From NCBI RefSeq assembly GCF_000001735.4, contig NC_003074.8, positions 682,101-746,100 of the forward strand: a DNA stretch of 64,000 bases, given 5' to 3'. This DNA comes from Arabidopsis thaliana (lineage: Eukaryota > Streptophyta > Magnoliopsida > Brassicales > Brassicaceae). Shown piece after piece: positions 51,431 through 62,377 of this stretch. The position numbers and the translations under genes are program-made. The notes beneath the pieces were generated by a model that saw only the letters and a program-made list of their open reading frames with translations, was not told the DNA's origin and did no database searches. Position 1 is the first letter of the stretch, and every line of letters begins with the position of its first letter.

Positions 51431-52321
51431 ATGGCTTCCTTGGAGATGAATGACCTAAAAAGTAAGTGTTCCAATCATAAACTCTTTGAATAGGGATGTG
51501 ATAATGAACTAGTATCCATTGATCTTGAATTGCTGAATCGTTAAGGAATTTGATTGATGTGGCAGAGATAGGGCTAGGTTTGACTGGATTTGGTGTGTTC
51601 TTTACATTCCTGGGAGTGATATTTGTGTTTGACAAGGGACTCATAGCCATGGGGAACGTAGGTCTATTTATACCATCTTTGGTGTGTGTTCTTTACGATT
51701 TTAGCAAGGCTTTTTAAGGGTCTCTGTGGTCTCTTTGGACAGATCCTCTTCTTAGCTGGTGTGACTCTAACCATTGGAATCAACCCAGCAATCCAATTCT
51801 TTACTAAACGGCAGAATTTTAAGGTTCTTTCATGAATCCCTTGTGCTTCCAATTTGATGACTATTATTAATACAATAATACATCTTCTTGATATACATAC
51901 AGGGTACTATATCATTTGGATTGGGTTTCTTGTTGGTTGTGTTTGGATGGCCTATTTTCGGTTTGCTTCTTGAATCATATGGGTTCCTTGTGCTCTTCAG
52001 GTGGGTTTTCTTCTCCTCAACAACATTTAATGGTTTTACTAATTCATTTCTAGTTTTGATTTGCTGACTCATGTCTTTCCTTTATTCTTCTGTAATTTTA
52101 AAGTGGTTTCTGGCCTACACTTGCCGTCTTCCTTCAAAGGATACCTCTATTAGGCTGGCTTTTGCAGCAACCATACATCAGATCGGTACATTCATTGCAA
52201 CTTCTCTCTGTTTTACTATTTAGACTTATTTGCCTTATCCAATCAAACTTTTACCAACTATATATATTGGTCACTGAATCAGTTGCTGGATCGCTACCGT
52301 GGAAGGCGTGTCCCTGTCTAA
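51431..52321 (+). CDS. Got1/Sft2-like vesicle transport protein (At3g03180), 6 exons
   Basis: Exons are 51431-51461, 51566-51657, 51743-51823, 51903-52000, 52104-52185 and 52283-52321, giving 140 aa. It is the Got1p type of small four-pass Golgi membrane protein: KIGLGLTGFGVFFTFLGVIF, then ILFLAGVTLTIG, then ISFGLGFLLVVFGWPIFG and FWPTLAVFLQRIPLLGWLL, with a short basic tail (RYRGRRVPV). Got1 proteins act in vesicle docking or fusion between ER and Golgi. The coding exons are tiny and the first is 31 bases, so the gene is not visible as a long frame. Confidence 0.93.
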
Positions 52322-52970
52322 ACCTTCTTTGCCTTTCTTTCTTTCTTTTTGTGTGCGAATTGACCACTATCCAATTATGAAGCTTAACATGGCATTTAGA
52401 GTTCTTAACACTCTCTAGTCTCTTGTATCATATTTGACATAATTGGACTGTACAAAAACAAATACCTTTTGTATTTTATTTTAAATTTACAAAATTTTAC
52501 ATATATGTAATTAGAAACCTGATTTAGCAAATTAGAGCAATCAGAAACATTCATGAATGCCAAAATATATACGCAAAGTAACCTTCAAAGTTTGTTTCAC
52601 ATCGACACTTATTATAAGTTAACTGTAATTAAATGTTGGTTCGTCTACTGTACACATCTCCAGTACTATAGTGAAAAATAATTCACAGCTCTTGTAAACG
52701 TTATTATTCACAATTTTAATTAGAACAACAACAAAAAACATTTTAAAAATCAAGAATTCCATGCTAAAAGCACGTTTCATGATCTCACCTACTCAAAGGT
52801 CCAACGGATTTGAAAAAAAAAAAAAAAATGACCACTGATTAATATCCACAGCAGACAAAGGCACTCATAAACATTTTATAACTTTTGTGGCCTATAAATG
52901 CATACATCCACATTCATGTCGGTATTTACAATTTCATATCAATAGTTACGTATAAACATATAATCAGAAA
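52322..52970. other. GSTF11 promoter region
   Basis: It is very AT-rich, with a poly(A) run at about 52814-52828 and a TATA box at 52893. No gene was seen. Confidence 0.5.
52893..52898 (+). promoter_or_regulatory. TATA box of GSTF11
   Basis: CCTATAAATG places TATAAA 73-78 bases before the ATG at 52971. Confidence 0.6.
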
Positions 52971-53777
52971 ATGGTGGTCAAAGTATATGGGCAGATAAAA
53001 GCAGCTAATCCACAAAGAGTATTGCTCTGCTTTTTGGAAAAAGACATCGAGTTTGAAGTAATTCATGTCGATCTCGATAAACTTGAACAGAAAAAACCAC
53101 AACATCTTCTTCGTCAGGTATATAAGTCACAATATTTTCAGTATTATCACAGAAAACGTGTTATTCATTACGTTGTATACTTGTATTAGCCGTTTGGTCA
53201 AGTTCCAGCTATTGAAGATGGATATCTGAAGCTTTTTGGTAAGATACATTCTCAAATATTTTGCTGCTTTTTCTCTTAAATGACTACATGTAGAAAAGCT
53301 ATTTATATGTTCGATTTATGGTTTCAAGAATCGCGAGCCATAGCGAGGTACTACGCGACAAAGTATGCGGACCAAGGAACGGACCTATTGGGCAAGACTT
53401 TGGAGGGACGAGCCATTGTGGACCAGTGGGTGGAAGTTGAGAATAACTATTTCTACGCTGTGGCTCTACCCTTAGTTATGAACGTCGTCTTTAAGCCCAA
53501 GTCTGGTAAGCCATGCGACGTCGCTTTGGTTGAGGAGCTAAAGGTCAAGTTCGACAAGGTCCTGGATGTGTATGAGAACCGGTTAGCTACGAACCGGTAC
53601 TTGGGCGGTGATGAATTCACATTAGCTGATTTGAGTCATATGCCCGGTATGAGATATATCATGAATGAAACCAGTTTGAGTGGTTTGGTTACGTCTCGAG
53701 AGAATCTCAACCGGTGGTGGAATGAGATTTCGGCTAGACCGGCTTGGAAGAAGCTCATGGAATTGGCTGCCTATTAA
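52971..53777 (+). CDS. GSTF11: Phi-class glutathione S-transferase F11
   Basis: Exons are 52971-53117, 53190-53238 and 53329-53777, giving 214 aa (At3g03190). The N-terminal thioredoxin-like domain ends near PFGQVPAIEDGYLKLFESRA, where the ESRA Glu-Ser pair contacts glutathione's gamma-glutamyl group. The C-terminal helical domain carries LADLSHMPGM. At the place where phi GSTs have their catalytic serine (H-P-A-S in GSTF2) this protein has Q-I-K-A-A, so the serine is replaced by alanine. The same holds in GSTF12/TT19, a flavonoid carrier, as I recall it. GSTF11 is co-expressed with aliphatic glucosinolate genes and thought to act in that pathway's glutathione conjugation. Confidence 0.95.
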
Positions 53778-54040
53778 TTTGTCTAGTAGTTCTTGTAGTC
53801 CTCCGTTAATGGCTTGAGTCAAGCCGCTTGACGCTTGTACTCCATTCAAATATTTGATGATATACTAATTTAAATTTGGATCGTCTAATTTATTGTTGTT
53901 ATAGGTATAAGAAATATTTTTTAACAGTAAGAAGTACAACAGTTAAATGTAAATATTAGTATACATACATATATGTGTCTAAGTAAATGCCCTTTTATCA
54001 AAAAGGGATAAATAAATCAACAAATTTAAAAAGAAAAGAA

Positions 54041-56427
54041 TCAGAAAAAAATAGCAAGACATTTGTAGTATTGCTGAGCCATTAAACTAAAAAGTGTTAG
54101 TTTTGTCTTCGTGATCTTCTCAGCTCTTTGTAACCAAGAATCTTTGTCCTCTTCAATGAACAATGTTCTCTCTTCCACATTGTGACTAATAGGATTGACG
54201 TGAACTTTCAACGTGTGACAAGGTACGACTTGGTGATATAGAATCTTTGTCGTTTGATATGTCGAGATGAGCATTTGGTTGTTAAATCTAGTTTCTTCTT
54301 CAACCACCTCGAATCCCGATGAATCAAGGGTTTCATTTGTATTCACGTCTTCATTATCTTCTATTTGATTCACGTTGTCCTCGTTATATATATCAAACGA
54401 GAGAAAATCATCGATATCTATGTTGTCATTGGTATTGTTACCTGTAAATTAAACAATTTGTAATTATCGTTAGATATAGGAAGAGCATCGATCATAACAA
54501 TCTTGAATTTGAACCCAAATTATATATATATACTCACCATGAAATCCTGGATCTTCGTCAGTATTATCCAAACTCGATCTGATCTTCTGCTCTTTTATAT
54601 AACCAGTCTTTTCAAATGCATAAATATAATTCTATATGTTAGGTTTAAAATTATATATAAATGGTATATAAAACATACAGCATATATTATTTCAATAGTC
54701 TGATATGCATACCTGGTTCATATGACGGTTAGATGTTATTAATTGTTCATCATAATTGCCAACGTGGATCACTTGATCACCAACGCTATTATTGTGGTTG
54801 GAGTTACTTGCAGCAAAAGTAAAGTCATCGAAAACGCCATGGTCGTTGTTGTGAGTCATACTCGTGAAGAAATCGGAATCACTAAACGCAGAGTTCTCTA
54901 CACGCAACGGTGGTAGATATATATTGTGTTGTAACATTGAACATTCGATCTCTGTGTTAACCTGAATGAAAATATAGAAAACCCATTATTAAAAATATGT
55001 TATATGTCGATGGTCATGTATCAAACTTTATAGGGTAATCAATGATGGATTTTAAAACTTTGAAATATTAGCTATACCTTATATGGAGTAGGGAACGGTC
55101 TATAAGAAGAACCGTAGTATTGTGACCAATCCTCGTTGCTGATTGCGTTGGAGTTAAATCGCTCGTTGCCAAATCGCGGTTGGAATGTGTTTTGAACTTG
55201 ATGAGTAGTTGAACTGATTTCGAGATCCGAACAAGTGTCAAAACTCGATGAGCAATTACCACTCACATTCGACATCGCGTGGACATATGACCGATGTTGA
55301 TCTCTTGGCTTAGCTTCAATAACAATCTTTTTGAACACACGACAAAGTGCATATGCGTCCTACAAATATAAAATTCAATTTAGATGGTTTTTCCTAATGC
55401 TATGTACAATATTAAAATGATTGTAGTCGAATCCAGTTAGTTAGCAACGAACCTGCATGCCGTATGCAGAAGGCTCACATTCTGTTTCATCAAGTCGATA
55501 TTCGTGCATGACCCAACCAGTTCTTATGCCATGTGGCGCGCGCCCACGGTAGTAAACCAATGTCTTCTTGGTTCCTATGGCTCGGTCTCTCCAACTAACT
55601 CGGCGGTCTTTACCTGTAGCCTTCCAATAACCGCCTTTAGTTGCCCGGTTTGTCCTTGAGCCGTTGGGATACTTCCGGTCTCGTGGGCTGAAGAAGTACC
55701 ATTCTTGGTCTTTGCTCGGAAGCAAGGACTTCCCTATTATTGAATTCATAATTGATTACTTTAAGTAACGTAATTTATCAGCAGATATTGGATGACGTAA
55801 ATTAAAATTATGATTCAATTAAGCTGGCATTCATGTTTTCATGAGTTACAATTTTATATTTAAACATTTTTAAAAATTATTTTGACATTTTAATTCCTAA
55901 AAGATTTGGTGAAAATGATGAAAAAAATAATAAAATAGTTATTTACAGAACTAGTATGTGTAATTGCACATGTGGTATTTTCCCGGTAGAGACTAAAGTA
56001 TATTTAGGGTTTCTTCATCAATGCTATATTCTTATTCTTTTCTTCAATCTCTCTTGTTCCTATGGGTTTTAGACAAATAATAATAATTCTTAACGATTAC
56101 AGATGTTGTAATTTAAATCCATATAAATGAATAATATATGCAGAATTTGATAACTAAAGTAGAATCGCGTAATTAATGTTGATCAGAAATCATATTTTTC
56201 AAAAAATTTAAATCATATTTGATTAAGTGGATCTCATGCATAAACAAGGGAAACGTCAAATTAATATTACCTGGTAAGTCCCATGGCTCACACTTGTAAA
56301 GATCAACTTCAGCGATAACTTCAAGTTCGATTTCTAGACCGTTGATCTTTCTTTTTAGATAGTAAGTAATTAGTTCCTCGTCTGTTGGATGGAATCGGAA
56401 ACCTGGAGGTAACGAGACAGGAGCCAT
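54041..56427 (-). CDS. NAC045: NAC domain transcription factor NAC045, 6 exons
   Basis: Minus-strand exons are 56271-56427, 55453-55733, 55078-55359, 54713-54961, 54538-54607 and 54041-54441, giving 479 aa, the length I recall for NAC045 (At3g03200). The NAC domain (about residues 6-158) is complete: [80 protein letters not shown] and [11 protein letters not shown]. The C-terminal part is Asn/Asp/Ser-rich and probably activating. NAC045 and NAC086 act below APL in phloem sieve-element differentiation and nuclear breakdown. The stop lies only 263 bases from the convergent GSTF11 stop. Exon 5 is weakly supported at its 5' edge, where the acceptor is GAAAAG. Confidence 0.94.
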
Positions 56428-56573
56428 ATATATAATCTCAAGTTGTTCTTGAAGTTATTTTGTTTGAATCAATTTCAAAGAAAGAAAGAGAGAGAATCGA
56501 GACTCGAGAGGAAGAAGAAGAGATTATAGAATAGGTATATGTTTTGTGTTCGTTGAGGGCTTGGAGAGCAAGG

Positions 56574-56584
56574 TTATATATAAA
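56574..56584 (-). promoter_or_regulatory. TATA box of NAC045
   Basis: Read on the minus strand, TTTATATATAA lies about 150 bases upstream of the start codon, followed by a leader rich in TTC/CTC. Confidence 0.55.
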
Positions 56585-57659
56585 GAGGTAATGAAAAAGG
56601 GAGATGCAAAAGTGAATAAAGGGAAGGTCCCCATCCCAAAATAACATATAATGTTAAAAAAATTCAAAATTTAATTAATATTTACAATTCATCAATTTCT
56701 GTCCGACGCATATATAATATTGTTCGAAGTGTTTTTTTTATATTGATAGATAATTAAAATGCTAACAAATAACATGATCACGTGTAGATTCTGGTACTTA
56801 ACCGGAATAATTAATCAAAAATTGCCGCCCTAAATGTAAACCGTGTTTCTTCATCAATTATATTATCCCATGCTTCTCCGAGAGTGGTCGGTCTGGAATA
56901 TATGTGCACTTGTCAGATTTCTATTGGTTGCATGGGAGATCGAATCTTGGGTTAACCCAAAACTGTTGCAATCTCTCTTTCTTTTTTTTCTTTTTTTTTT
57001 TTGTTATTTGGCGGCACTTCTAACTGAAATAACTGTCTCTTTTGTACCCACTTGCATGCGAATCCTTTGTTTCCCTTCACATTGCCATCCGATCTACGTA
57101 CATAGATCTTTTTTAAAAATAGATATCTTGATGTTGTAAATTTATACTAGTAGTGTTTTACATTTTATTTTGTCATTTATATATGTCTATTTCTGTTTCT
57201 CATATTCATATTGTATATCGTATATCGAATAGAAAGATGAACTCCATTTTATGGTCGTTCCATCAGTTAATGCTCATATATTTTCTAGTGTATTAGGCTG
57301 TTAATGTAAGGTTGTGTGATTCGGGAAAAAAAATTGAAATTTCGGAGATTTTGAAACAAAAATTAAAAAATTGAGTGGCCAGAAATCCTTTCCTCTCCAT
57401 ATTTAGTGTCGTCATATAAAATACCAAAACTTTTGTTCCAATATAGAAAAACTATTGACCGAAAGTCCAATTACGTACTCCAAAGACTTATGGATATAAG
57501 AAATTATAGTTTGAGTATTTATCATTTTGGTCGAAACTCGAAAGCTATATATAATCATATGAACATACAGTCACATTTGGTGTAGGCGACTATAAAACTT
57601 ATCTAAAGTTGATTTATCAAAAAAAAACTTATCTAAAATTTGGAAAAATGAAATCGATC

Positions 57660-57661
<2 letters not shown>

Positions 57662-57692
<31 letters not shown>
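57662..57692 (+). repeat. (AT)n microsatellite
   Basis: About 15 uninterrupted AT dinucleotides, probably variable in length between accessions. Confidence 0.9.
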
Positions 57693-57697
<5 letters not shown>

Positions 57698-58404
57698 TGA
57701 ACAAGCATATGGTTTTGAGATGGTTATATGTATGATCATGTGGGATCCAGCAGTTGTGAACATGTGAATAAATCCTTGGAAGCTATTGATGGGCCAACCC
57801 AAGAGAATCACTTCTCAGCCTTTCTCATCATCGTCATAACCTTTTTCTCTCATTATTCCAAATTCCATATTCTCTTTCTTCTTTGTATCACCATATATAT
57901 ACACATATATATATATCTTTAATATATCTACAATGTGTACATAGTACATACCCTTCTTGAGACATTTCCCTCACATGAATCCATCTTTTGGTTCTTTACT
58001 TAATTCTTTTTAACGTTCACACACATTCTATAAACTAATAACATATTAGTCCTATGATTAGCCCCACCATTAGATTGGGTCATTGCCTCATTGGCAAAAA
58101 TATATAAATTTGGTTAGAATGAGAAAGTAATAAATTAAAAGTTAATATGTAAAAATCGGTTGAAACTATTATGAAATTTCGGAGTCTACAAGATCCCCAA
58201 GACTTAAGACCGTGAAGAAAAATCACGAAATTACATGTAACTTTAGCTATAAAAAAAGAAGTCTAAATGATTATAATGATTTTTTCTCCATTTATTATAT
58301 GATGAAAACGCGGATCTACAGAATTTAATGTCATTCCAAGATGAAATCGTACGTATGAAAATACACATAAGGAAAGTGTCATTGATTTGTTGAACGATGT
58401 GGGC

Positions 58405-58521
58405 TAAATGGGCTTTCCCGTGGGCCGAGTAACTTATGATCAATCTACAAGCGGTCACGTGAATAAATGGGCTTGACCGTGGGCCGAGGAACTTATGATT
58501 AATCTAAAAGCGGTCACGTGA
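58405..58521 (+). promoter_or_regulatory. Tandemly duplicated 58-base G-box/site II module upstream of AXY9
   Basis: Two units at 58405-58462 and 58464-58521 match at all but about seven positions. Each carries ATGGGCTT, CGTGGGCCGAG, CTTATGAT, CAATCTA-like sequence and a palindromic G-box TCACGTGA (CACGTG at 58456-58461 and 58515-58520). It lies 366-482 bases upstream of the AXY9 start codon. G-boxes bind bHLH and bZIP factors and GGGCC motifs bind TCPs. Regulation of AXY9 is inferred from position; the NAC045 start is 2 kb away. Confidence 0.7.
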
Positions 58522-58622
58522 TTCCCAGCGGTGAGCGCACGTTAGAATAGTTCCCAGTTCCATAATGAGGCTAAAGTGAGCCGAACCATGTCTGAGAGTC
58601 AGAGAGATGAGATCATAAATTA

Positions 58623-58864
58623 ATGGAGATCTTACAAATATGGAAAATTTTAAATACAAAAAATCGAACCAAAGAAGAAGAAGCCTACGGTTGTTCTGTT
58701 CCTTTCAATCTCACCAAATTTTCATCTTCACCTTCAATTTTGATAGATTCTCTTCACCGAACCAAATCCGTAACCCTAGCTTCTTCTTAAATTATAGAGA
58801 AAAAGAGTTAATTCGAATCTGGATGAAATTGGTTTTGTCTAGATGGAAATCTAGATGTGTCTGA
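58623..58864 (+). other. Two overlapping upstream ORFs in the AXY9 leader region
   Basis: An ATG at 58623 opens 55 codons and another at 58640 opens 74 codons in a different frame, ending 22 bases before the AXY9 ATG. If transcription starts upstream of 58623, both would be uORFs that reduce translation. Neither peptide resembles a known conserved uORF. The transcript start is not known from sequence. Confidence 0.35.
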
Positions 58865-58886
58865 TTCCGAAATCTGAGTCTGAGAG

Positions 58887-59993
58887 ATGCTAGGAGCGAT
58901 TCATTTGGGAGTATTAGCAGCTTGTTTCGTCCTCTTCGTTCCCATGGCAATGGCTGGTTGGCATCTGAGCAGGAACAAGATGCTCTTCTTTAGTGGCGCT
59001 TTGTTTATTTCTCTCGCGGTTTGTGTTCATCTCACGCCTTATTTCCCTTCCGTTTCCGACATCGTTGCCTCTGTTTCCTCTGTTGTTGTCTACGATCATC
59101 GTATCTCTTGTATCAACGAGGTTAATCAGATTGTCTGGGATGTTAAACCGGTACCGAATCCGGAGTCTGTTCGTAGGAACAATGGCTCAACAAAGCTTGA
59201 TTATTTCGTGAAGAACTGGGATTGGATGAAATCGAGGAAAGTTTTGAGTTGTGAGTTTCAGAAATTGGATAAGTTCGATGTTTCGGATTTGTTGAATGGA
59301 TCGTGGGTTGTTGTTGCTGGTGATTCTCAGGCGAGATTCGTGGCTTTGTCTTTGTTGAATCTTGTTTTGGGTTCGGATTCCAAGGCTATGGATTCGGTTA
59401 GAGGGGATTTGTTTAGGAGACATAGTGATTACAGCATTGTGGTTAAGGAGATTGGGATGAAGCTTGATTTTGTTTGGGCTCCTTATGAGAAAGATTTGGA
59501 TGATCTTGTGGTATCTTATAAGAAGATGAAAAAGTATCCTGATGTTGTGATCATGGGAACTGGGTTATGGCATATGCTTCATGTGAACAATGCTTCAGAT
59601 TTTGGTTTTAGGTTGAGGCAATTGAGTAGTCATGTGGAGTCTCTAGTGCCCCTTACGCCAAAGGAGCAAGAAGGAGGTGGGTCGGTCTCCGGTAGATCTG
59701 TGCATCTGTTCTGGATTGGGATGCCGGTTTTGATCAACGGGATGTTGAATACGGATGAGAAGAAGGAGAAGATGAGTGATACGGTGTGGCATGAGTATGA
59801 TAGATCACTCGGGGAGAGTAAGATCTTACGTCAAATGGGTGGTCCTCTTATCTTGCTTGATATCCAGTCGTTTACCTGGAACTGTGGACCGCAATGTACA
59901 CTTGACGGGATGCATTATGACTCTGCGGTCTATGATGCCGCTGTCCATGTCATGCTCAATGCGTTGCTTATTGAATCTCATCAATCTTTATGA
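58887..59993 (+). CDS. AXY9: AXY9, polysaccharide O-acetylation factor
   Basis: Single exon, 368 aa (At3g03210). Two hydrophobic segments lie at the N terminus (about 5-23 and 33-50), so it is a Golgi membrane protein with a lumenal body. The lumenal part holds an esterase-like GDSQ (145-148) and a DGMH motif (D340, H343), the GDS/DxxH pair of the TBL/PMR5 and CASD1-like group. MGTGLWHMLHVNN and RSVHLFWIGMP are further conserved pieces. ALTERED XYLOGLUCAN 9 is known to be needed for acetylation of xyloglucan and xylan and is proposed to make an acetyl-donor intermediate upstream of RWA and TBL proteins. The catalytic motifs are intact. An upstream duplicated G-box module may control it. Confidence 0.94.
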   Translation: MLGAIHLGVLAACFVLFVPMAMAGWHLSRNKMLFFSGALFISLAVCVHLTPYFPSVSDIVASVSSVVVYDHRISCINEVNQIVWDVKPVPNPESVRRNNGSTKLDYFVKNWDWMKSRKVLSCEFQKLDKFDVSDLLNGSWVVVAGDSQARFVALSLLNLVLGSDSKAMDSVRGDLFRRHSDYSIVVKEIGMKLDFVWAPYEKDLDDLVVSYKKMKKYPDVVIMGTGLWHMLHVNNASDFGFRLRQLSSHVESLVPLTPKEQEGGGSVSGRSVHLFWIGMPVLINGMLNTDEKKEKMSDTVWHEYDRSLGESKILRQMGGPLILLDIQSFTWNCGPQCTLDGMHYDSAVYDAAVHVMLNALLIESHQSL

Positions 59994-60554
59994 GTTCTTG
60001 ACACGTTTTTTTTTTGTTTTTTTTCCTTTTATTTTGTTTGGGGTTCTCTTGTAGAGTTTTAAGAGAAGTGGGATGTTCATAGGAATTTTACAACACACGG
60101 TGATCCTTTTGGCCTGAGTGATCTTCACATTGGAGAAGTAAGTGAACTTACATTCATGGCTATAATAGGTTTAATATCTTTTGACTTTGAGAAGTTATAA
60201 CCTTTAGCTATTCTGATTCTTGTTATATCACAGTACCCTTTTGGATTCTTTTTACGATAAGACTCAGTACTCATCATTAGCTTTAAGCACTTGAAGGAAG
60301 CTTTCGCTCCTTAGTAATGTAAACAAATAGATACAATAGTGATGTTTGTGTGATCACTGTTCTTAGTACATTGGTGAGTTTTTGTACCTATGCGTGGGAG
60401 AGAGAGAACTATGAAATGCAAAAGTCTGACCCAAGTTCTTTCCTTTTCAACCCTAAAGATAACCTTAGACCAAGATCGATATACTTGCCATCAAAAAATT
60501 CTGACCCGGAAAAAAAGAATCATGGGATTGTATCTCAATGTGTCCGTCTCTGTC
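59994..60554. other. Convergent 3' spacer, AXY9 and EXPA13
   Basis: It holds the T-rich AXY9 3' flank and the 3' flank of the minus-strand expansin gene. A 99-codon plus frame (60350-60649) overlaps the expansin stop in antisense and is not credible. Confidence 0.5.
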
Positions 60555-61875
60555 TCACGGAGTCTCGAATTGTTTCCCTTCGAAGGTCTGTCCATAATTC
60601 CAGTTTTTCGGGGAGACATTGTAAGATGTCACGGTTGACCTGTCACTAGAAGTTACTTCAAATGAGAGAGCTTGGTTCCTGAGATCAGCATTAATATGCC
60701 AATTTTGTCCCCAATTACGACCCATAGGTAACCACCCGGTTCTCGACCCTTTGATCTTCACAGCAGCTATATCACCGGACCCTGCAACATTGGTGATCAA
60801 AACCGAAATGAAAATGCCTCCACCATCGACTGTAAACCGCATGCTCCCTTCCTTTCTACAGTTGATCCTGTTTTGGTAAAAGCCAACAAAAATGGTTGTA
60901 AGTCATAACTCATAACTTAAGTGATATGCAACTAACTATTTATAGGCTCAGCTCCAAAACACTTCACAAACTAATAAAGGATCTAATGATCCATTGTATC
61001 ATGAACCTAAATAGTAGTTTACCGCATTGTGCCTAGAACTTCACAGAAACAGTCAATTTCAGTCCTCTCATGGCTAAGATGAAAATGAGAGCAAAGCTAC
61101 TCAACTATGATGAGCAAACCTATCTACCATTTCTCAGAATCTTGTACACACTAAGATAAAACGATTAGGGGCAATAAAGTAAATTGCATATTGAGGAAGA
61201 GATTTAGGGTAAACCCATCTCACATAATAAAGCACACGGATATCGAAGAAGACACAAAAGCAAAAGCATCGCCGGATTTTTTAAATCGATAGTGGCGTCT
61301 AAAAGCAGAACCGCGTTCCCCACCACCGCAAACGCATTTTTTTAACAAAACGCGAAACAAATTGGGAAAAAGCGGAGAGAAACGCACCTTCGATACTGCA
61401 CCGGCATGTTCCCAGCTTTCCAAATAGCGATCTTCTCAAACGCTTCGATCGGAAGCACGAAATGTTTGTTAGGTGGATTACAATGACCACCACCGTCGGG
61501 ATCAAATCCGTAATTAGGAGCACAGAAATTCGTAGCGGTGAGTATAATTGAAGTTCCAGGGATACACCAACGGAGATCATCAACACATCTGAGCTCGAAA
61601 CAAGCACCACAGATCTGACCACGCTCAAACAGAGTCTCGCTTAGACCAACAGTAGCCATACCGTACCCAGATTTGACGAGATCTCCGTATCCACACGCAC
61701 CGCCCACCGCGTCTCGAGGATTCGTAGCGGCGTAGTAGGTGGCTCGAGCTGGACGCCATTCTGAGGCGTCGGAAGAAACGGAGGACGAAGAAGGTGAAGA
61801 GGTTGAGGAAGAGTAATGACAAATCGCCGGCGGCGATAGTGCAAGGAAGAGTAAAGGTAGAAGAAACCGTTGCAT
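60555..61875 (-). CDS. EXPA13: Alpha-expansin 13
   Basis: Minus-strand exons are 61388-61875 and 60555-60867, giving 266 aa (At3g03220). It is a secreted wall-loosening protein. It has a signal peptide ([20 protein letters not shown]), a serine-rich linker, domain 1 ([44 protein letters not shown]) and domain 2 with wall-binding aromatics ([14 protein letters not shown]). The family's HFD motif reads HFV ([14 protein letters not shown]), so the conserved aspartate is a valine. The serine stretch [15 protein letters not shown] after the signal peptide is also unusual. It has two coding exons, whereas many alpha-expansins have three. It is recognised as a divergent member of the EXPA family. 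Confidence 0.95.
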
Positions 61876-62377
61876 CTCTCCGGCGAGAGAGAAAATGCGA
61901 ATTTTTGATTTTAGAGATTTTGATTTTTGATGATTTAATTTTGGTTTAGTGTTTTTTTCAGTCTTTTAGTGGGAAAACATTTTGCTTTTACCGGTTTGTC
62001 GGTTTATATAAAATGACTAAAATGCCCTCAATCGAAATGGGTTAGGGTAAGGCCCAAATCACAAAACCCAAATCTCGTGATCAAAGTGAGGACTTCAGTA
62101 ACAATTTTGGGTCAACTTTACCTTTCGTTCATGTGTCTCCATCCGACTCTCTCCCATGCTCAAAAAAGTATGTCATGATATTTTTCATTTGGATCAATTT
62201 GACATTTGATTTTTTTTTTGTAAACTGTACTATCTGACATACCAGATTTATATAAATTATTGTAAATAGGTTAGATAATGTTCTTTGTCACATGAAACTT
62301 ACATAGCCATAATTTTTCTTAAACTGATTTTAGATACAAATCTTTTAGAGTTTTTTTTTGTTATAATGTATCTTCCA
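61876..62377. other. EXPA13 promoter and hydrolase 3' flank
   Basis: It contains the EXPA13 upstream region, with GGCCCA-type motifs at about 62050 and a TATATAAA-type run at about 62006. No gene was seen. Confidence 0.5.

Larger units (their letters stand above)
56428..58886. other. Divergent spacer, NAC045 and AXY9
   Basis: It spans 2.46 kb of mostly AT-rich sequence. It holds the NAC045 promoter, an (AT)n microsatellite, the duplicated G-box module at 58405-58521 and the AXY9 leader with two upstream ORFs. Frames elsewhere (for example 56843-57139) are hydrophobic chance frames in T-rich DNA. Confidence 0.5.

Noticed and set aside
56843-57139. 98-codon hydrophobic ORF in the NAC045-AXY9 spacer
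   Set aside because: Poly-Phe/Leu product from a T-rich run; a chance frame.
60350-60649. 99-codon plus-strand ORF at the EXPA13 3' end
   Set aside because: It overlaps expansin coding sequence in antisense and has no recognisable content.
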